Shown here piece by piece: positions 45,452 through 54,341 of a DNA stretch of 64,000 nt (position 1 is the first letter of the stretch; every line of letters begins with the position of its first letter). The notes under the pieces were generated by a model that saw only the letters and a program-made list of their open reading frames with translations, was not told the DNA's origin and made no database searches. The position numbers and the translations under genes are program-made. The stretch is from Listeria costaricensis (GTDB lineage Bacteria > Bacillota > Bacilli > Lactobacillales > Listeriaceae), in NCBI RefSeq assembly GCF_900183385.1, contig NZ_FXUT01000010.1:201171-265170 (forward strand), read 5' to 3'.

Positions 45452-46492
45452 TTACTCCGCTAAAAACTCACGAATCAATTCATAGGTTTCTTCTGTTGCT
45501 GCGGAACTTGTTGTCAGAAAATCATGAGGCACTTTTTCAAAACGCTTCACAAAAACCGGTACGCCGGCATCTTTTAATTTCTTCGCATAGGCCTCACCCT
45601 GATCTCTAAGCGGATCAAATTCAGCTGTTATGACAAACGCTTTTGGCAGGCCGCCGAGATCCTTGCTGCGAATCGGTGCAACTAGTGGATCGTACTTCCG
45701 GTCAGAGGCTTTAGACAGATACAGTTTGAAATATTTGTCCAGCGATTCCTTCGTGAGGACATAGCCTTCGCTGAAATGGTCCATCGACGGGTATAGAACC
45801 GAAGCGTCCCGGCTGAAAATGTCGGTTGGCGGATACAGTAAAATCTGTTTGCTGATGGTCGGGGTGCCTTTTGCCTTCGCTAATTGGGAGACCACTGCGG
45901 CCAAATTTCCTCCAGCACTGTCGCCGGCCACGATAATGTCTTTCGATTTTGCCCGCAAGCTAGTGTTATGCGAATTCACCCAAAGCAAGGCCGCATAAGC
46001 ATCTTGTGTCGCCGCTGGGAACGGATTTTCAGGGGCCAAACGGTAGTCCACGGAAATAACGCGAGCTCCGGTTGCCTGAACGAGTCGCCGAGCAATTTCA
46101 TCACTATGTTGAATACTGCCAGTGACAAAGCCGCCACCATGAAAATACACGATGATCTCATAAGGTCCTTCGTTTGCTGGTGTATAAATACGCAGCGGAA
46201 TTTTCCCACCTGGTCCGTCAATTTTTTTATTTTCGATTTCACCGATTTCAATATTTTTAGCAGATGGTGCCGCTTTCTGTGCCAATCGAATGTATTTATA
46301 TCTCGCATCGACATCAGACAAAGGCGCCGTTTTCTTCACGAATTCCTGTGCTGCATCATCCAAATTCTCCACGGCTTCCGGTATGAAATCACGTTTGCCG
46401 ACTGCCTTTTTGTAAATAAAGAATATAATTGCGAGCGGCAGCAATACCACACTTGCAATCACAACGAAAACCCATTTAAATGTTTGTTTCAA
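45452..46492 (-). CDS. Membrane-anchored alpha/beta hydrolase, HSL/Aes type
   Basis: 346 residues. N-terminal membrane helix (about 7-30) followed by a hormone-sensitive-lipase-type esterase domain. YFHGGGFVTGS (oxyanion HGGG, about 115-125), AGDSAGGNLAAV (nucleophile Ser, about 190), ITAEFDPLRDQG (Asp, about 288) and VPHDF (His, about 318) form the triad. Probably an outward- or inward-facing short-chain lipase. Orientation cannot be told. Monocistronic. Confidence 0.85.
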   Translation of the reverse strand: MKQTFKWVFVVIASVVLLPLAIIFFIYKKAVGKRDFIPEAVENLDDAAQEFVKKTAPLSDVDARYKYIRLAQKAAPSAKNIEIGEIENKKIDGPGGKIPLRIYTPANEGPYEIIVYFHGGGFVTGSIQHSDEIARRLVQATGARVISVDYRLAPENPFPAATQDAYAALLWVNSHNTSLRAKSKDIIVAGDSAGGNLAAVVSQLAKAKGTPTISKQILLYPPTDIFSRDASVLYPSMDHFSEGYVLTKESLDKYFKLYLSKASDRKYDPLVAPIRSKDLGGLPKAFVITAEFDPLRDQGEAYAKKLKDAGVPVFVKRFEKVPHDFLTTSSAATEETYELIREFLAE

Positions 46493-46590
46493 TTGCGCTC
46501 ATCTCCTCACCACAAAATTACTTTACTTTCCTAGTATAGCAGTTTTGCAGATTTCGACCAACTTATTGCGTTCTAATGTATTTAAATTCT

Positions 46591-46612
46591 TATTTATGTA
46601 TAAAAATAAATT
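46591..46612 (+). promoter_or_regulatory. ARG-box-like operator upstream of argG
   Basis: TTATGTATAAAAATAAATT resembles the Bacillus-type ArgR/AhrC box (ATGAATAAAAATGCAA-like). A second, weaker copy (ATATAAAAATGATTG) lies near 46648-46662, across the promoter. Confidence 0.5.
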
Positions 46613-46618
46613 TAAAGG

Positions 46619-46647
46619 TTGATTTATGCACGACACGATGGTAATAT
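46619..46647 (+). promoter_or_regulatory. argGH promoter
   Basis: TTGATT (46619-46624), 17-base spacer, TAATAT (46642-46647). It is flanked by ARG-box-like sequences. Confidence 0.55.
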
Positions 46648-46690
46648 ATATAAAAATGATTGTATATTTATAAATTAAGGGGATGTTTCC

Positions 46691-47905
46691 ATGTCAAAAG
46701 AAAAAATCGTATTAGCTTACTCTGGCGGGCTCGATACTTCCGTTGCCATCCAGTGGCTGCTTGATCTAGATTATGAGGTCATTGCCTGCTGTTTAGATGT
46801 TGGGGAAGGAAAGGATTTGGCCTTTATTAAGGAGAAGGCATTGAAAGTGGGCGCCGCCGCTTCTCACACGATTGATGCCAAGGAAGAATTTGCAGAGGAG
46901 TTTGCCCTTGTCGCGCTTCAAGCACACGCCTATTATGAAGGCAAGTATCCGCTCGTCTCTGCACTCAGCCGCCCACTAATCGCGAAAAAACTGGTAGAAG
47001 TGGCTCGCAAAGAAGGGGCAACAGCCATTGCGCACGGCTGCACGGGAAAAGGTAACGATCAGGTTCGTTTTGAAGTGGCGATTCATGCGCTGGCACCCGA
47101 TTTGAAAGTTCTTTCACCCGTTCGTGACTGGAAATGGTCGCGCGAAGAAGAAATTACGTATGCACAGGAAAAAGGGATCCCCGTGCCGATCGATTTGGAC
47201 AATCCGTTTTCAATCGATCAAAACCTCTGGGGCAGAAGCAATGAGTGCGGAATCTTGGAGAATCCATGGGCGGCACCACCGGAAGAGGCCTACGATCTGA
47301 CAGCGCCACTGGAGGAGACGCCGGATACACCGGAAATCATTGAAATCACCTTTGATGCAGGTGTTCCGATCGCGATCAACGGGGAAAATTTGACACTTGC
47401 CAATCTGATTCTCACTTTAAATAAAATGGCCGGTAAGCACGGGATCGGGCGGATCGACCACATTGAGAATCGACTGGTCGGCATCAAATCACGGGAAGTC
47501 TATGAATGCCCTGCCGCGGTCACGCTGATCACGGCGCATAAGGAGCTGGAAGACTTGACTTTCGTTCGTGAAATGGCGCATTTCAAGCCTGTGATCGAGC
47601 AGAAAATCAGTGAAATGATCTACAATGGTCTCTGGTACTCGCCGCTCACAGAAGCGCTGATCAATTTCCTAAAAACCACGCAGAAATACGTGAACGGCAC
47701 GATCCGTGTGAAACTTTTCAAAGGCCATGCGATCGTGGAAGGCAGAAAATCACCCAATTCCCTTTATGATGAAAATTTAGCGACTTATACGTCGGCGGAT
47801 ACCTTCGATCAAGCGGCAGCAGTTGGTTTCATTAAGCTTTTCGGATTGCCAACCAAGGTCAGCGCGGAGGTCAACGCCAAACAAGGAGCAGCAAGCGAGG
47901 TGTAA
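46691..47905 (+). CDS. argG: Argininosuccinate synthase
   Basis: 404 residues. ATP-dependent joining of citrulline and aspartate. PP-loop [15 protein letters not shown] (8-22) and the substrate loops [14 protein letters not shown] (about 115-128) and [10 protein letters not shown] (about 178-187) are unmistakable. Strong AAGGGGATG ribosome-binding site. Followed two bases later by argH. Product converts citrulline from elsewhere; no other arg genes are in the window. Confidence 0.97.
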   Translation: MSKEKIVLAYSGGLDTSVAIQWLLDLDYEVIACCLDVGEGKDLAFIKEKALKVGAAASHTIDAKEEFAEEFALVALQAHAYYEGKYPLVSALSRPLIAKKLVEVARKEGATAIAHGCTGKGNDQVRFEVAIHALAPDLKVLSPVRDWKWSREEEITYAQEKGIPVPIDLDNPFSIDQNLWGRSNECGILENPWAAPPEEAYDLTAPLEETPDTPEIIEITFDAGVPIAINGENLTLANLILTLNKMAGKHGIGRIDHIENRLVGIKSREVYECPAAVTLITAHKELEDLTFVREMAHFKPVIEQKISEMIYNGLWYSPLTEALINFLKTTQKYVNGTIRVKLFKGHAIVEGRKSPNSLYDENLATYTSADTFDQAAAVGFIKLFGLPTKVSAEVNAKQGAASEV

Positions 47906-47907
47906 AC

Positions 47908-49284
47908 ATGGAAAAATTATGGGGTGGACGTTTTGAAGGAGCAAGTACACCATGGATTGATGCTTTCGGAGCCTCGATTGAGGTTGATCAGGCCATGGCC
48001 GAGCAGGATTTGATTGGCAGTCTGGCGCATGTCAAAATGCTCGGCGAAACGGGAATTTTGGAGCCAGAAGAAGCGGCGGCCATTTCAAGCGGCTTGCAAA
48101 TCCTCCAGCAAAAACTGGCGCGGGGGGAACTAACCTTCACGATCCAAAACGAAGATATTCACTTAAATATGGAAAAACTTTTACATGCGGAAATTGGTCC
48201 TGTCGCCGGCAAGCTCCACACGGCCCGCAGTCGAAACGACCAGGTGGCAACCGACATGCATCTCTATTTGAAAACACACGTCCAGTTGATTCAAGAAGCG
48301 ATCCACGACTTGCAAACTGCCCTCGTGGCAAAGGCTGCCGAACATATCGAAACGGTCATGCCAGGTTACACACATTTGCAGCATGCCCAGCCGATCGCGT
48401 TTGCCCATCATCTGCTCGCCTATTATGAAATGCTGGCGCGCGACAAGGAGCGGCTTCAGGACAGCTTGAAGCGGATCGACATTTGCCCGCTTGGTGCAGC
48501 GGCACTGGCCGGGACAACTTTTCCGATCGACCGAGCGATGACGGCAGACACATTGGGCTTTCAGGCGATATATGCCAACAGTCTGGATGCTGTCAGTGAC
48601 CGCGACTTCATTTTGGAATTCCTCAGTGACGCTTCGATCCTGATGATGCACCTGTCGCGCTTTGCCGAAGAATTGATTTTATGGACCAGCCATGAATTCC
48701 AATTCGTCACTCTGACGGATGCCTATTCCACCGGCAGCTCGATCATGCCGCAAAAGAAAAATCCAGATATGGCCGAGCTGATTCGCGGCAAGACTGGACG
48801 TGTATATGGAAACCTGTTTGGCCTCCTGACCGTACTAAAGGGGCTTCCGCTCGCCTACAATAAGGACTTGCAGGAAGACAAGGAAGGCATGTTTGATACC
48901 GTGGAGACACTGCTCTCCTCGCTGAAAATTTTTACGGGCATGATCGAAACGATGGAGGTTCACTCGGAAACGATGCGCCAATCGACTGAAAAGGACTTTT
49001 CAAATGCTACCGAACTGGCGGATTATCTGGCGGCAAAAGGCCTTCCTTTCCGCGAGGCGCACGAAATTGTCGGCAAACTTGTCCTCGCCTGTACGAAAAA
49101 AGGCTATTATTTGCAAAATGTGCCGCTAGCTGACTATCAGGCCATTTCGCCGCTGATTGAAGCGGATATTTATGATAAGCTGGCCTCGAGAACAGCCGTC
49201 AGCCGTCGCCATTCAGAAGGTGGGACCGGCTTTGATCAGGTCGCAAGTCAGATTGAAAAAGCCAAGCAGGCGCTCCAAATGTAA
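47908..49284 (+). CDS. argH: Argininosuccinate lyase
   Basis: 458 residues. Cleaves argininosuccinate to arginine and fumarate. [20 protein letters not shown] opening, [18 protein letters not shown] (about 104-121) and the superfamily signature [15 protein letters not shown] (about 276-290, mobile loop with catalytic Ser) are all present. Ribosome-binding site GCGAGGTG lies inside the argG end, so translation is coupled. A large terminator follows. Confidence 0.97.
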   Translation: MEKLWGGRFEGASTPWIDAFGASIEVDQAMAEQDLIGSLAHVKMLGETGILEPEEAAAISSGLQILQQKLARGELTFTIQNEDIHLNMEKLLHAEIGPVAGKLHTARSRNDQVATDMHLYLKTHVQLIQEAIHDLQTALVAKAAEHIETVMPGYTHLQHAQPIAFAHHLLAYYEMLARDKERLQDSLKRIDICPLGAAALAGTTFPIDRAMTADTLGFQAIYANSLDAVSDRDFILEFLSDASILMMHLSRFAEELILWTSHEFQFVTLTDAYSTGSSIMPQKKNPDMAELIRGKTGRVYGNLFGLLTVLKGLPLAYNKDLQEDKEGMFDTVETLLSSLKIFTGMIETMEVHSETMRQSTEKDFSNATELADYLAAKGLPFREAHEIVGKLVLACTKKGYYLQNVPLADYQAISPLIEADIYDKLASRTAVSRRHSEGGTGFDQVASQIEKAKQALQM

Positions 49285-49381
49285 AAAAGCAGTCATCTCA
49301 CTAAGGTTTGTTCTGTCCCCGCTAAGCGCGCTTTTAGGCCTGCGTGCGCGGGAACAGTCCCCTTATGATGACTGCTTTTTT
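49283..49381 (+). terminator. Large bidirectional terminator with nested hairpin after argH
   Basis: AAAAAAGCAGTCATC (49283-49297) pairs with GATGACTGCTTTTTT (49367-49381). The 70-base loop contains a second, GC-rich inverted repeat (TGTTCTGTCCCCGC near 49309-49322 against GCGGGAACAG at 49349-49358). Serves argH and the convergent FMN-protein gene. Confidence 0.75.
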
Positions 49382-49877
49382 ATTTATGATGTGCTTTTCC
49401 GGTTAGATGCTGGACGGTAATTTTGATTAGACCTGTTCCGCCTATCATCTTGTCCGAAATTGGCTCAAATGTGGTCAAATCACGTCCCGTTGCATGTTGC
49501 ATGAGACAATCCAAAGCGTGGCGTTTCTCACTCTCTTCTTGAATGATCTCCGCTTCCCCATATGCAATGATCGACTGGTAGGCAAAAGAATAATCCGCCG
49601 CAACGTCCCCCGCTTCGACAAGCGTATGGTCACAGTCGATTTGCACACAAACACGAGGATTTTCTTTCAGTAGCCGGATCTTCTTGCCCTGCCTTGCCCC
49701 GTGAATGTAAAAAATCAACTGGTCCGCGTCGCACCACTCATAGCCATAATTCACCGGCACGACATATGGAAACTCTTTGTCAAAGAAACCGATATGCGCT
49801 ACTTGCGCCTTGGCAACGATCGCCTTTAACACCTGCTGCTCCGTCACTTCACGTTCTTTTCGCCGCATTTTTTCCAT
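49380..49877 (-). CDS. Pyridoxamine-5'-phosphate-oxidase-like FMN-binding protein (NimA-like)
   Basis: 165 residues from the ATG at 49877, preceded by GGGAGGTG; an in-frame TTG at 49892 overlaps that site. Split-barrel flavin-binding fold: AKAQVAHIGFFDKEFPYVVP (about 23-42), NYGYEW, FYIHGARQGKKIRLLKENP (about 57-75), then VCVQIDCD. This group includes nitroimidazole-resistance Nim proteins and uncharacterised F420/FMN reductases. Starts 15 bases after the FabK-like gene on the same strand, so probably one operon. Confidence 0.8.
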   Translation of the reverse strand: MEKMRRKEREVTEQQVLKAIVAKAQVAHIGFFDKEFPYVVPVNYGYEWCDADQLIFYIHGARQGKKIRLLKENPRVCVQIDCDHTLVEAGDVAADYSFAYQSIIAYGEAEIIQEESEKRHALDCLMQHATGRDLTTFEPISDKMIGGTGLIKITVQHLTGKAHHK

Positions 49878-49892
49878 ATGCGCACCTCCCAA

Positions 49893-50822
49893 TTATTCGA
49901 CAATAAGGCCGGCAGCAACCATTTTAGCTTCGCGCATCATTTCCTCGATGACTTCCCGGCACGGCTTGATTTCTGTGACTAGGCCTGTAATTTGTCCAGC
50001 CATGACCGAACCATTATCCGTATCCCCGTCCAGCACAGCTTTCCGAAGTGAACCCATGGTCAGCTTTTCAAGCGTGTCACGATCGACATTTTCCTCTTCC
50101 AGCCGCAAGTATTCCTTGATCATTTTATTCTTGATTGAACGAACCGGCGCCCCATTTCTGCGCCCTGTCACTGTTGTATCCCGGTCGCCTGCTTTTAACA
50201 CAGCTTCTTTAAAGTTAGGATGAACGGGACATTCATCTGTCGCAAGGAAACGTGTGCCAACCTGTACACCTTTCGCGCCTAGAGCAAACGTAGCCGCCAT
50301 GCCCCGGCCGTCAGCGATTCCTCCTGCTGCAATGACAGGAATTGAAACTGCGTCCACAATCTGTGGCAAAAGCGCCATGGTCGTCGTTTCGCCAACATGA
50401 CCGCCAGCCTCTGTTCCTTCTGCAATCACAGCATCGGCGCCCAATTTTTCCATTCGTTTGGCAATCATAACGGATGGCACGACTGGAATGACAACGATTC
50501 CTGCTTCTTTCCATTTCGGCATGTAGGATTTAGGCGTGCCTGCACCCGTTGTGATAATTTTAACGCCCTCTTCAATGATCACTTCTGTCAATTCTTCAAT
50601 ATTTGTCATCATCAGCATCAAATTGACACCGAATGGTCGATCTGTCAGGGCCTTTGTTTTTTGAATCTCCGCGCGCAAGTCTTCTGCTGACATGCCGCCG
50701 GATGCAATAATCCCAAGACCTCCAGCATTTGAAACCGCCGCGACCAGTGGGGCTTTTGCAATTTGCGCCATTGCTCCTTGAATAATTGGATAGTCGATTC
50801 CTAATTGTTCTGTTAGTTTCAT
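49893..50822 (-). CDS. fabK: FabK-like enoyl-ACP reductase / nitronate monooxygenase family flavoprotein
   Basis: 309 residues, TIM-barrel FMN enzyme. DYPIIQGAMAQIAKAPLVAA (10-29), GVKIITTGAGTPKSYM (about 86-101), ADAVIAEGTEAGGHVGETTT (about 129-148, His base), PVIAAGGIADGRGMAATFAL and GAKGVQVGTRFLATDE (about 182-197). These track pneumococcal FabK closely across the whole length rather than the looser nitropropane dioxygenases. A role in fatty acid synthesis is therefore likely but unproven. Nitronate oxidation is the alternative. Good GGGAGGAA ribosome-binding site. Confidence 0.78.
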   Translation of the reverse strand: MKLTEQLGIDYPIIQGAMAQIAKAPLVAAVSNAGGLGIIASGGMSAEDLRAEIQKTKALTDRPFGVNLMLMMTNIEELTEVIIEEGVKIITTGAGTPKSYMPKWKEAGIVVIPVVPSVMIAKRMEKLGADAVIAEGTEAGGHVGETTTMALLPQIVDAVSIPVIAAGGIADGRGMAATFALGAKGVQVGTRFLATDECPVHPNFKEAVLKAGDRDTTVTGRRNGAPVRSIKNKMIKEYLRLEEENVDRDTLEKLTMGSLRKAVLDGDTDNGSVMAGQITGLVTEIKPCREVIEEMMREAKMVAAGLIVE

Positions 50823-50888
50823 TTTGTTCCTCCCAAATGTTTACATTCTCACAAGTAGTATATCAAATTTAAGAGGCACCGAGTAGGG

Positions 50889-51767
50889 TCATTTTTGATT
50901 TTCTGCCAAAGTTTGCACAGCCAAAATCACACAGCCTGTAATCCCTGCATTATCTTCCAAAGCAGGCGGCACAATATATTCTTCCAAATTTGGCAGCTGC
51001 ACATAACCATTCATGATTCCTTTCAGCTTTTGACGAATAAGCGGGAAAAGTTGACGTTGCTTCATCACACCGCCCCCCAAAACAATACGTTCCGGCGCCA
51101 AAATCAAGCTGTAGTTCATGATTGCTTGTGCTAAATAGTGTGCTTCAAGGTTCCAAACTTCCTCGCTATCCGCCAGTTCCACGCCTTTTTTACCCCAGCG
51201 TTTTTCGATCGCACCGCCTGCTGCAAGCCCTTCCAGACAATCATCATGGTACGGACAGTTCCCTGTAAAACGATCATGCTTATTCCGCCGAACAAGAATA
51301 TGCCCCATTTCCGGATGGGAAAAGTTTTCCAGGATTTTTCCGCCACAAACGGCTCCACCGCCAATACCGGTTCCAATCGTCACGTAAATGCAACTGTCGA
51401 GCCCTTTGGCCGCACCCAGCGTTACCTCGCCCAGTGCCGCCGCATTCACGTCTGTCGTAAAGCCGATCGGCACATCAAACGCCTCCTTCATCGCACCAAC
51501 AATATCATAATTGCGCCATGCGAGTTTTGGCGTTGAAGTAATGTAGCCATAAGTCGGACTGTCTTTCCGAATATCAATCGGCCCGAATGACCCGATCCCA
51601 ATCGCTTCCAGTTCATCTGCATACGGCTTGAAAAAACCGATGACTTCATGCATCGTTTCGGATGGCTCTGTTGTTTTATAAGTTGCCCGCTTGATAATTT
51701 TGCCCGTCTCGTCCCCAATTGCTGCAACAAATTTTGTACCGCCTGCTTCAATCGCTCCAAATACCAT
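50889..51767 (-). CDS. ROK-family fructokinase
   Basis: 292 residues. ATP loop GAIEAGGTKFVAAIG (4-18), GFTTDVNAAALGE (sugar site), YVTIGTGIGGGAVCGGKIL (about 130-148) and the zinc site HPEMGHILVRRNKH...CPYHDDCLEGLAAG (about 153-185, GHxxx...C..C). This is the GmuE/ScrK-like fructokinase type, making fructose-6-phosphate. ATG preceded by GGAGCGG. A weak cre-like TGTAAGCGTTATAT lies just upstream. No sugar transporter adjoins it. Confidence 0.9.
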   Translation of the reverse strand: MVFGAIEAGGTKFVAAIGDETGKIIKRATYKTTEPSETMHEVIGFFKPYADELEAIGIGSFGPIDIRKDSPTYGYITSTPKLAWRNYDIVGAMKEAFDVPIGFTTDVNAAALGEVTLGAAKGLDSCIYVTIGTGIGGGAVCGGKILENFSHPEMGHILVRRNKHDRFTGNCPYHDDCLEGLAAGGAIEKRWGKKGVELADSEEVWNLEAHYLAQAIMNYSLILAPERIVLGGGVMKQRQLFPLIRQKLKGIMNGYVQLPNLEEYIVPPALEDNAGITGCVILAVQTLAENQK

Positions 51768-51904
51768 CTTTTATCCGCTCCTTCATATTTCATATAACGC
51801 TTACATTTTACTCCAATCGGCTCAAAAATCAATACCATTTTCAAAAAATTACTTAAAATAGTTCAAAATACATAAATTAACAGTCTTTTAAAGACGGCCG
51901 ATTT

Positions 51905-52447
51905 TCATTTTTTGAAAACCGTTTGAACCATTCTTTCGTAAGCATCAAAATAAGCCGGCAACGCTCGTGGATCCACCCCATAGCGCATCGCCTTGGCAAC
52001 ACCCGTGTAATACCATTTTTGCAAGTCATAGCCGCGTTTAAAATGCTGCCATACTGCATGCCCTTCTGAACTCATCGCATAACGAATGGAGCTGAGATTA
52101 TCATATTTGTCCGCCACGATCAGCGCCTTTTCTTCCAAGCTTCCCGTTCGTACCGTTTCAATCGTGTGGGCTTTTCGTTCTTCCCAGGAGAGCGCTTTAT
52201 TTTCAGTATGGGAAAGCACCAGCGCAGCAACATGCGGTCCGAATTCCTGCTCGATTTCCGCTCCAGTTACCACCGTGTCCTCCACCACATCATGAAGAAG
52301 ACCGGCGATTACCACATCTTCCGAGAAACCAGCTTGTCTCAGAATCCGCGCCACATTGAGCGGGTGTGAAAAGTAAATCTCACCAGTGATTTTTCGTTTT
52401 TGTCCTTCATGAGCGGCTCGTGCATACGCTTTTGCTTTCTCATACAT
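51905..52447 (-). CDS. HD-domain phosphohydrolase (RelA/SpoT-hydrolase-like)
   Basis: 180 residues. Metal ligands His28 (YFSHPLNVARIL), His52-Asp53 (GLLHDVVEDT) and a later Asp in VADKYDNLSSIRYA (about 112) form an HD site in the order seen in (p)ppGpp hydrolases. ED in VVEDT is the catalytic pair typical of the SpoT/Mesh1 group. There is no synthetase domain, so it may be a small alarmone hydrolase or another nucleotide phosphatase. The start lies 28 bases after the dehydrogenase stop, so it is probably in the carbonic anhydrase-dehydrogenase-HD operon. Confidence 0.8.
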   Translation of the reverse strand: MYEKAKAYARAAHEGQKRKITGEIYFSHPLNVARILRQAGFSEDVVIAGLLHDVVEDTVVTGAEIEQEFGPHVAALVLSHTENKALSWEERKAHTIETVRTGSLEEKALIVADKYDNLSSIRYAMSSEGHAVWQHFKRGYDLQKWYYTGVAKAMRYGVDPRALPAYFDAYERMVQTVFKK

Positions 52448-52475
52448 GTTGATTCCACCTGTCTGTTAAAATTTT

Positions 52476-53429
52476 CTAGTAAACGGAATGAAGAGGCGCT
52501 TCCCCGCGCAAGACTGCTTCGATATTTGAAACGGCAATCTCGCCCATTTTTTCGCGTGTTTCCACGGTTGCATTGCCTATATGCGGCGTCAAAACGACAT
52601 TTTGAAGTTCGCGCAGCTTGGCACTGAGTTCTGGTTCAAATTCAAATACATCAAGGGCAGCACCGCTGATGGTACCGGCTGTGAGCGCTTCGACTAAGTC
52701 TGCCTCTTTAACGACCGGTCCTCTGGCGGCGTTGATCAAAAAGGCCGACTGCTTCATCTGTGCAAGCGTCGTGCGGTCAAACAAATGCTTTAATTCCGGA
52801 CTGTATGCCGCATGAATCGTAATCACATCACTTGCTTTGATCAATTCTTCCTGCGTGACAAATGTCGCACTTACAGTCTCTGCCGCTGGTTTAGGTTGGT
52901 GCCCGGAATAAAGAATCCGCATGCCAAAAGCAGACGCCCGTTTAGCCACCGCCAGTCCAATGCGCCCGAGTCCAATGATGCCAAGCGTTTTCCCATAAAG
53001 CTCGCGGCCTAGGAAAAAAGTGGGCGCCCAGCCGGTAAACTGTTCTGGTGTTTCGCGAAGCAACTGGTCGCCTTCTGGAATCCGCCGCATGAGGCTTAGG
53101 ATCAGTCCGAGTGTCAGTTCAGCCGTGGCTTCCGTTGAAACATCCGGCGTATTCGTGACCGCAATACCACGTGCCTTCGCTTCTGCCACATTGATATTAT
53201 CAAAACCGGCTCCCACATTGGCGACAATTTCAAGCCGCGACGCCCGGCGAATCACCTGCTCGGTCACAGGCGTGGAAAGTGGGCAGATCAGGGCATGTGC
53301 ATCCTTAACACCCTCGATCAGCGCCTCCTCCGTGATGGGCTCAGGCCCTTGATAAAAAACAGCGCCCAAGTCCTGCAGCTGCTTTTCTGTTTTTGGCAGA
53401 AGCTTGCCCGCCACAAAAATTTTCTTCAT
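52476..53429 (-). CDS. D-2-hydroxyacid dehydrogenase (glyoxylate/hydroxypyruvate or 2-ketogluconate reductase type)
   Basis: 317 residues. NAD(P)-binding LGIIGLGRIGLAVAKRA (about 149-165), followed by the catalytic set Arg (INAARGPVVKE, about 233), Glu (DVFEFEP) and His (TPHIGNAT, about 281). The early VGAGFDNINVAEAKARGIAV signature (about 73-92) is typical. Reduces 2-keto acids to D-hydroxyacids. Exact substrate not determinable. Follows the carbonic anhydrase gene by 14 bases. Confidence 0.9.
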   Translation of the reverse strand: MKKIFVAGKLLPKTEKQLQDLGAVFYQGPEPITEEALIEGVKDAHALICPLSTPVTEQVIRRASRLEIVANVGAGFDNINVAEAKARGIAVTNTPDVSTEATAELTLGLILSLMRRIPEGDQLLRETPEQFTGWAPTFFLGRELYGKTLGIIGLGRIGLAVAKRASAFGMRILYSGHQPKPAAETVSATFVTQEELIKASDVITIHAAYSPELKHLFDRTTLAQMKQSAFLINAARGPVVKEADLVEALTAGTISGAALDVFEFEPELSAKLRELQNVVLTPHIGNATVETREKMGEIAVSNIEAVLRGEAPLHSVY

Positions 53430-53443
53430 ACGATATTATTCTC

Positions 53444-54145
53444 CTAGCTGTAAAAACTGATTTCACGGCCATTTAGCGGCTGCACAGGCCGGTTCGTCTC
53501 GCCAATGACAGTATCCAGTTTTTCCAGATCCTGCCCATCGATTGCGACCGCCTCTTTCAAAATGACCCAAGTGACCCCTTCCACAGTGGGCGGTGTCGTC
53601 AGTGAACCTTGATAAGTGTAAAATGCTTTACGCTTCGGCAAAAAACGTTCCACTTCAAGTGAAATCGAGCGTTCCGTATCAAAGTCAACAAATACTTCCT
53701 GAAAATAGCGCGGCAATTCGCCAAGAGCCGCTTGACTGTTCTGATCAACATGCATCCAGACAGCCAGCACCAGCTTGTCGCCCTGTACATTTTCGTGAAC
53801 AAAGTGCCATTCAATATCGAACTTCTTGCCATTTAGCAGATGCTCACTTGGAATGTGCGCGTGAAATGCAGCTAACGTGTATTTTTCCTCATTATACATC
53901 AAATACTGCGTGTTATCGAGTGGAAACAGATGAACTGAATTCTCGATTCGTTTGACGGTATACGTCATTTTTTCATAATAAAATTGTAACAGTTCCCCAT
54001 GATATTTGGCTACGTGTTCTAGTTGTAGATCAATTGGTGATTGAGCCGTTCCTTCCTTTGCAACCGCAAATTCCGGACAAATGGTACCCCAGTTTTCGGG
54101 GCCGGTCTCACCATGATAAGACCAGCTAACGTTTACAGCTGGCAT
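53444..54145 (-). CDS. Alpha-class carbonic anhydrase
   Basis: 233 residues. Zn2+ ligands His95 and His97 (FHAHIPSEH) and His114 (EWHFVH) in the alpha-CA spacing. Also GPENWGTICPEFAVAKEGTA and SPIDLQLEHV early, and YQGSLTTPPTVEGVTWVIL late (the Thr199 region). Unlike most bacterial alpha-CAs there is no signal peptide from the only plausible start (GGGGGA ribosome-binding site), so it looks cytoplasmic. Reversible CO2 hydration. First gene of a unit with the dehydrogenase and HD genes. Confidence 0.93.
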   Translation of the reverse strand: MPAVNVSWSYHGETGPENWGTICPEFAVAKEGTAQSPIDLQLEHVAKYHGELLQFYYEKMTYTVKRIENSVHLFPLDNTQYLMYNEEKYTLAAFHAHIPSEHLLNGKKFDIEWHFVHENVQGDKLVLAVWMHVDQNSQAALGELPRYFQEVFVDFDTERSISLEVERFLPKRKAFYTYQGSLTTPPTVEGVTWVILKEAVAIDGQDLEKLDTVIGETNRPVQPLNGREISFYS

Positions 54146-54245
54146 CTACAAGTCCCCCTTTGATTGACATTACAAACATTTTAGCCGAGCAGGGGGACGC
54201 ATGCAAATATTGTGCCTGATTCAGTCAAATCTGACATGTAGGCGT

Positions 54246-54325
54246 GAAAAAAAGCTCTGCAGATAAACGCCCCCTTTCAGTGCTAACTGACTGGGTGTCA
54301 TTCAAGCGGCAAGGCTTTTTTCTTC
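54246..54325 (-). terminator. Probable terminator of the nucleoside operon
   Basis: Imperfect outer stem AAGCTCTGC / GGCAAGGCTT with an inner TCAGT/ACTGA hairpin and T7 on the minus strand. Confidence 0.45.
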
Positions 54326-54341
54326 TATATTTTATAATCGT

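Noticed and set aside
45244..45609. 121-codon plus-strand ORF between the polytopic protein and lipase genes
   Set aside because: Runs through a terminator and into the antisense of the lipase; no ribosome-binding site.
51780..51800. cre (CcpA) site upstream of the fructokinase
   Set aside because: TGTAAGCGTTATAT matches only the left half of the consensus; mentioned as weak under the gene but not called as a site.
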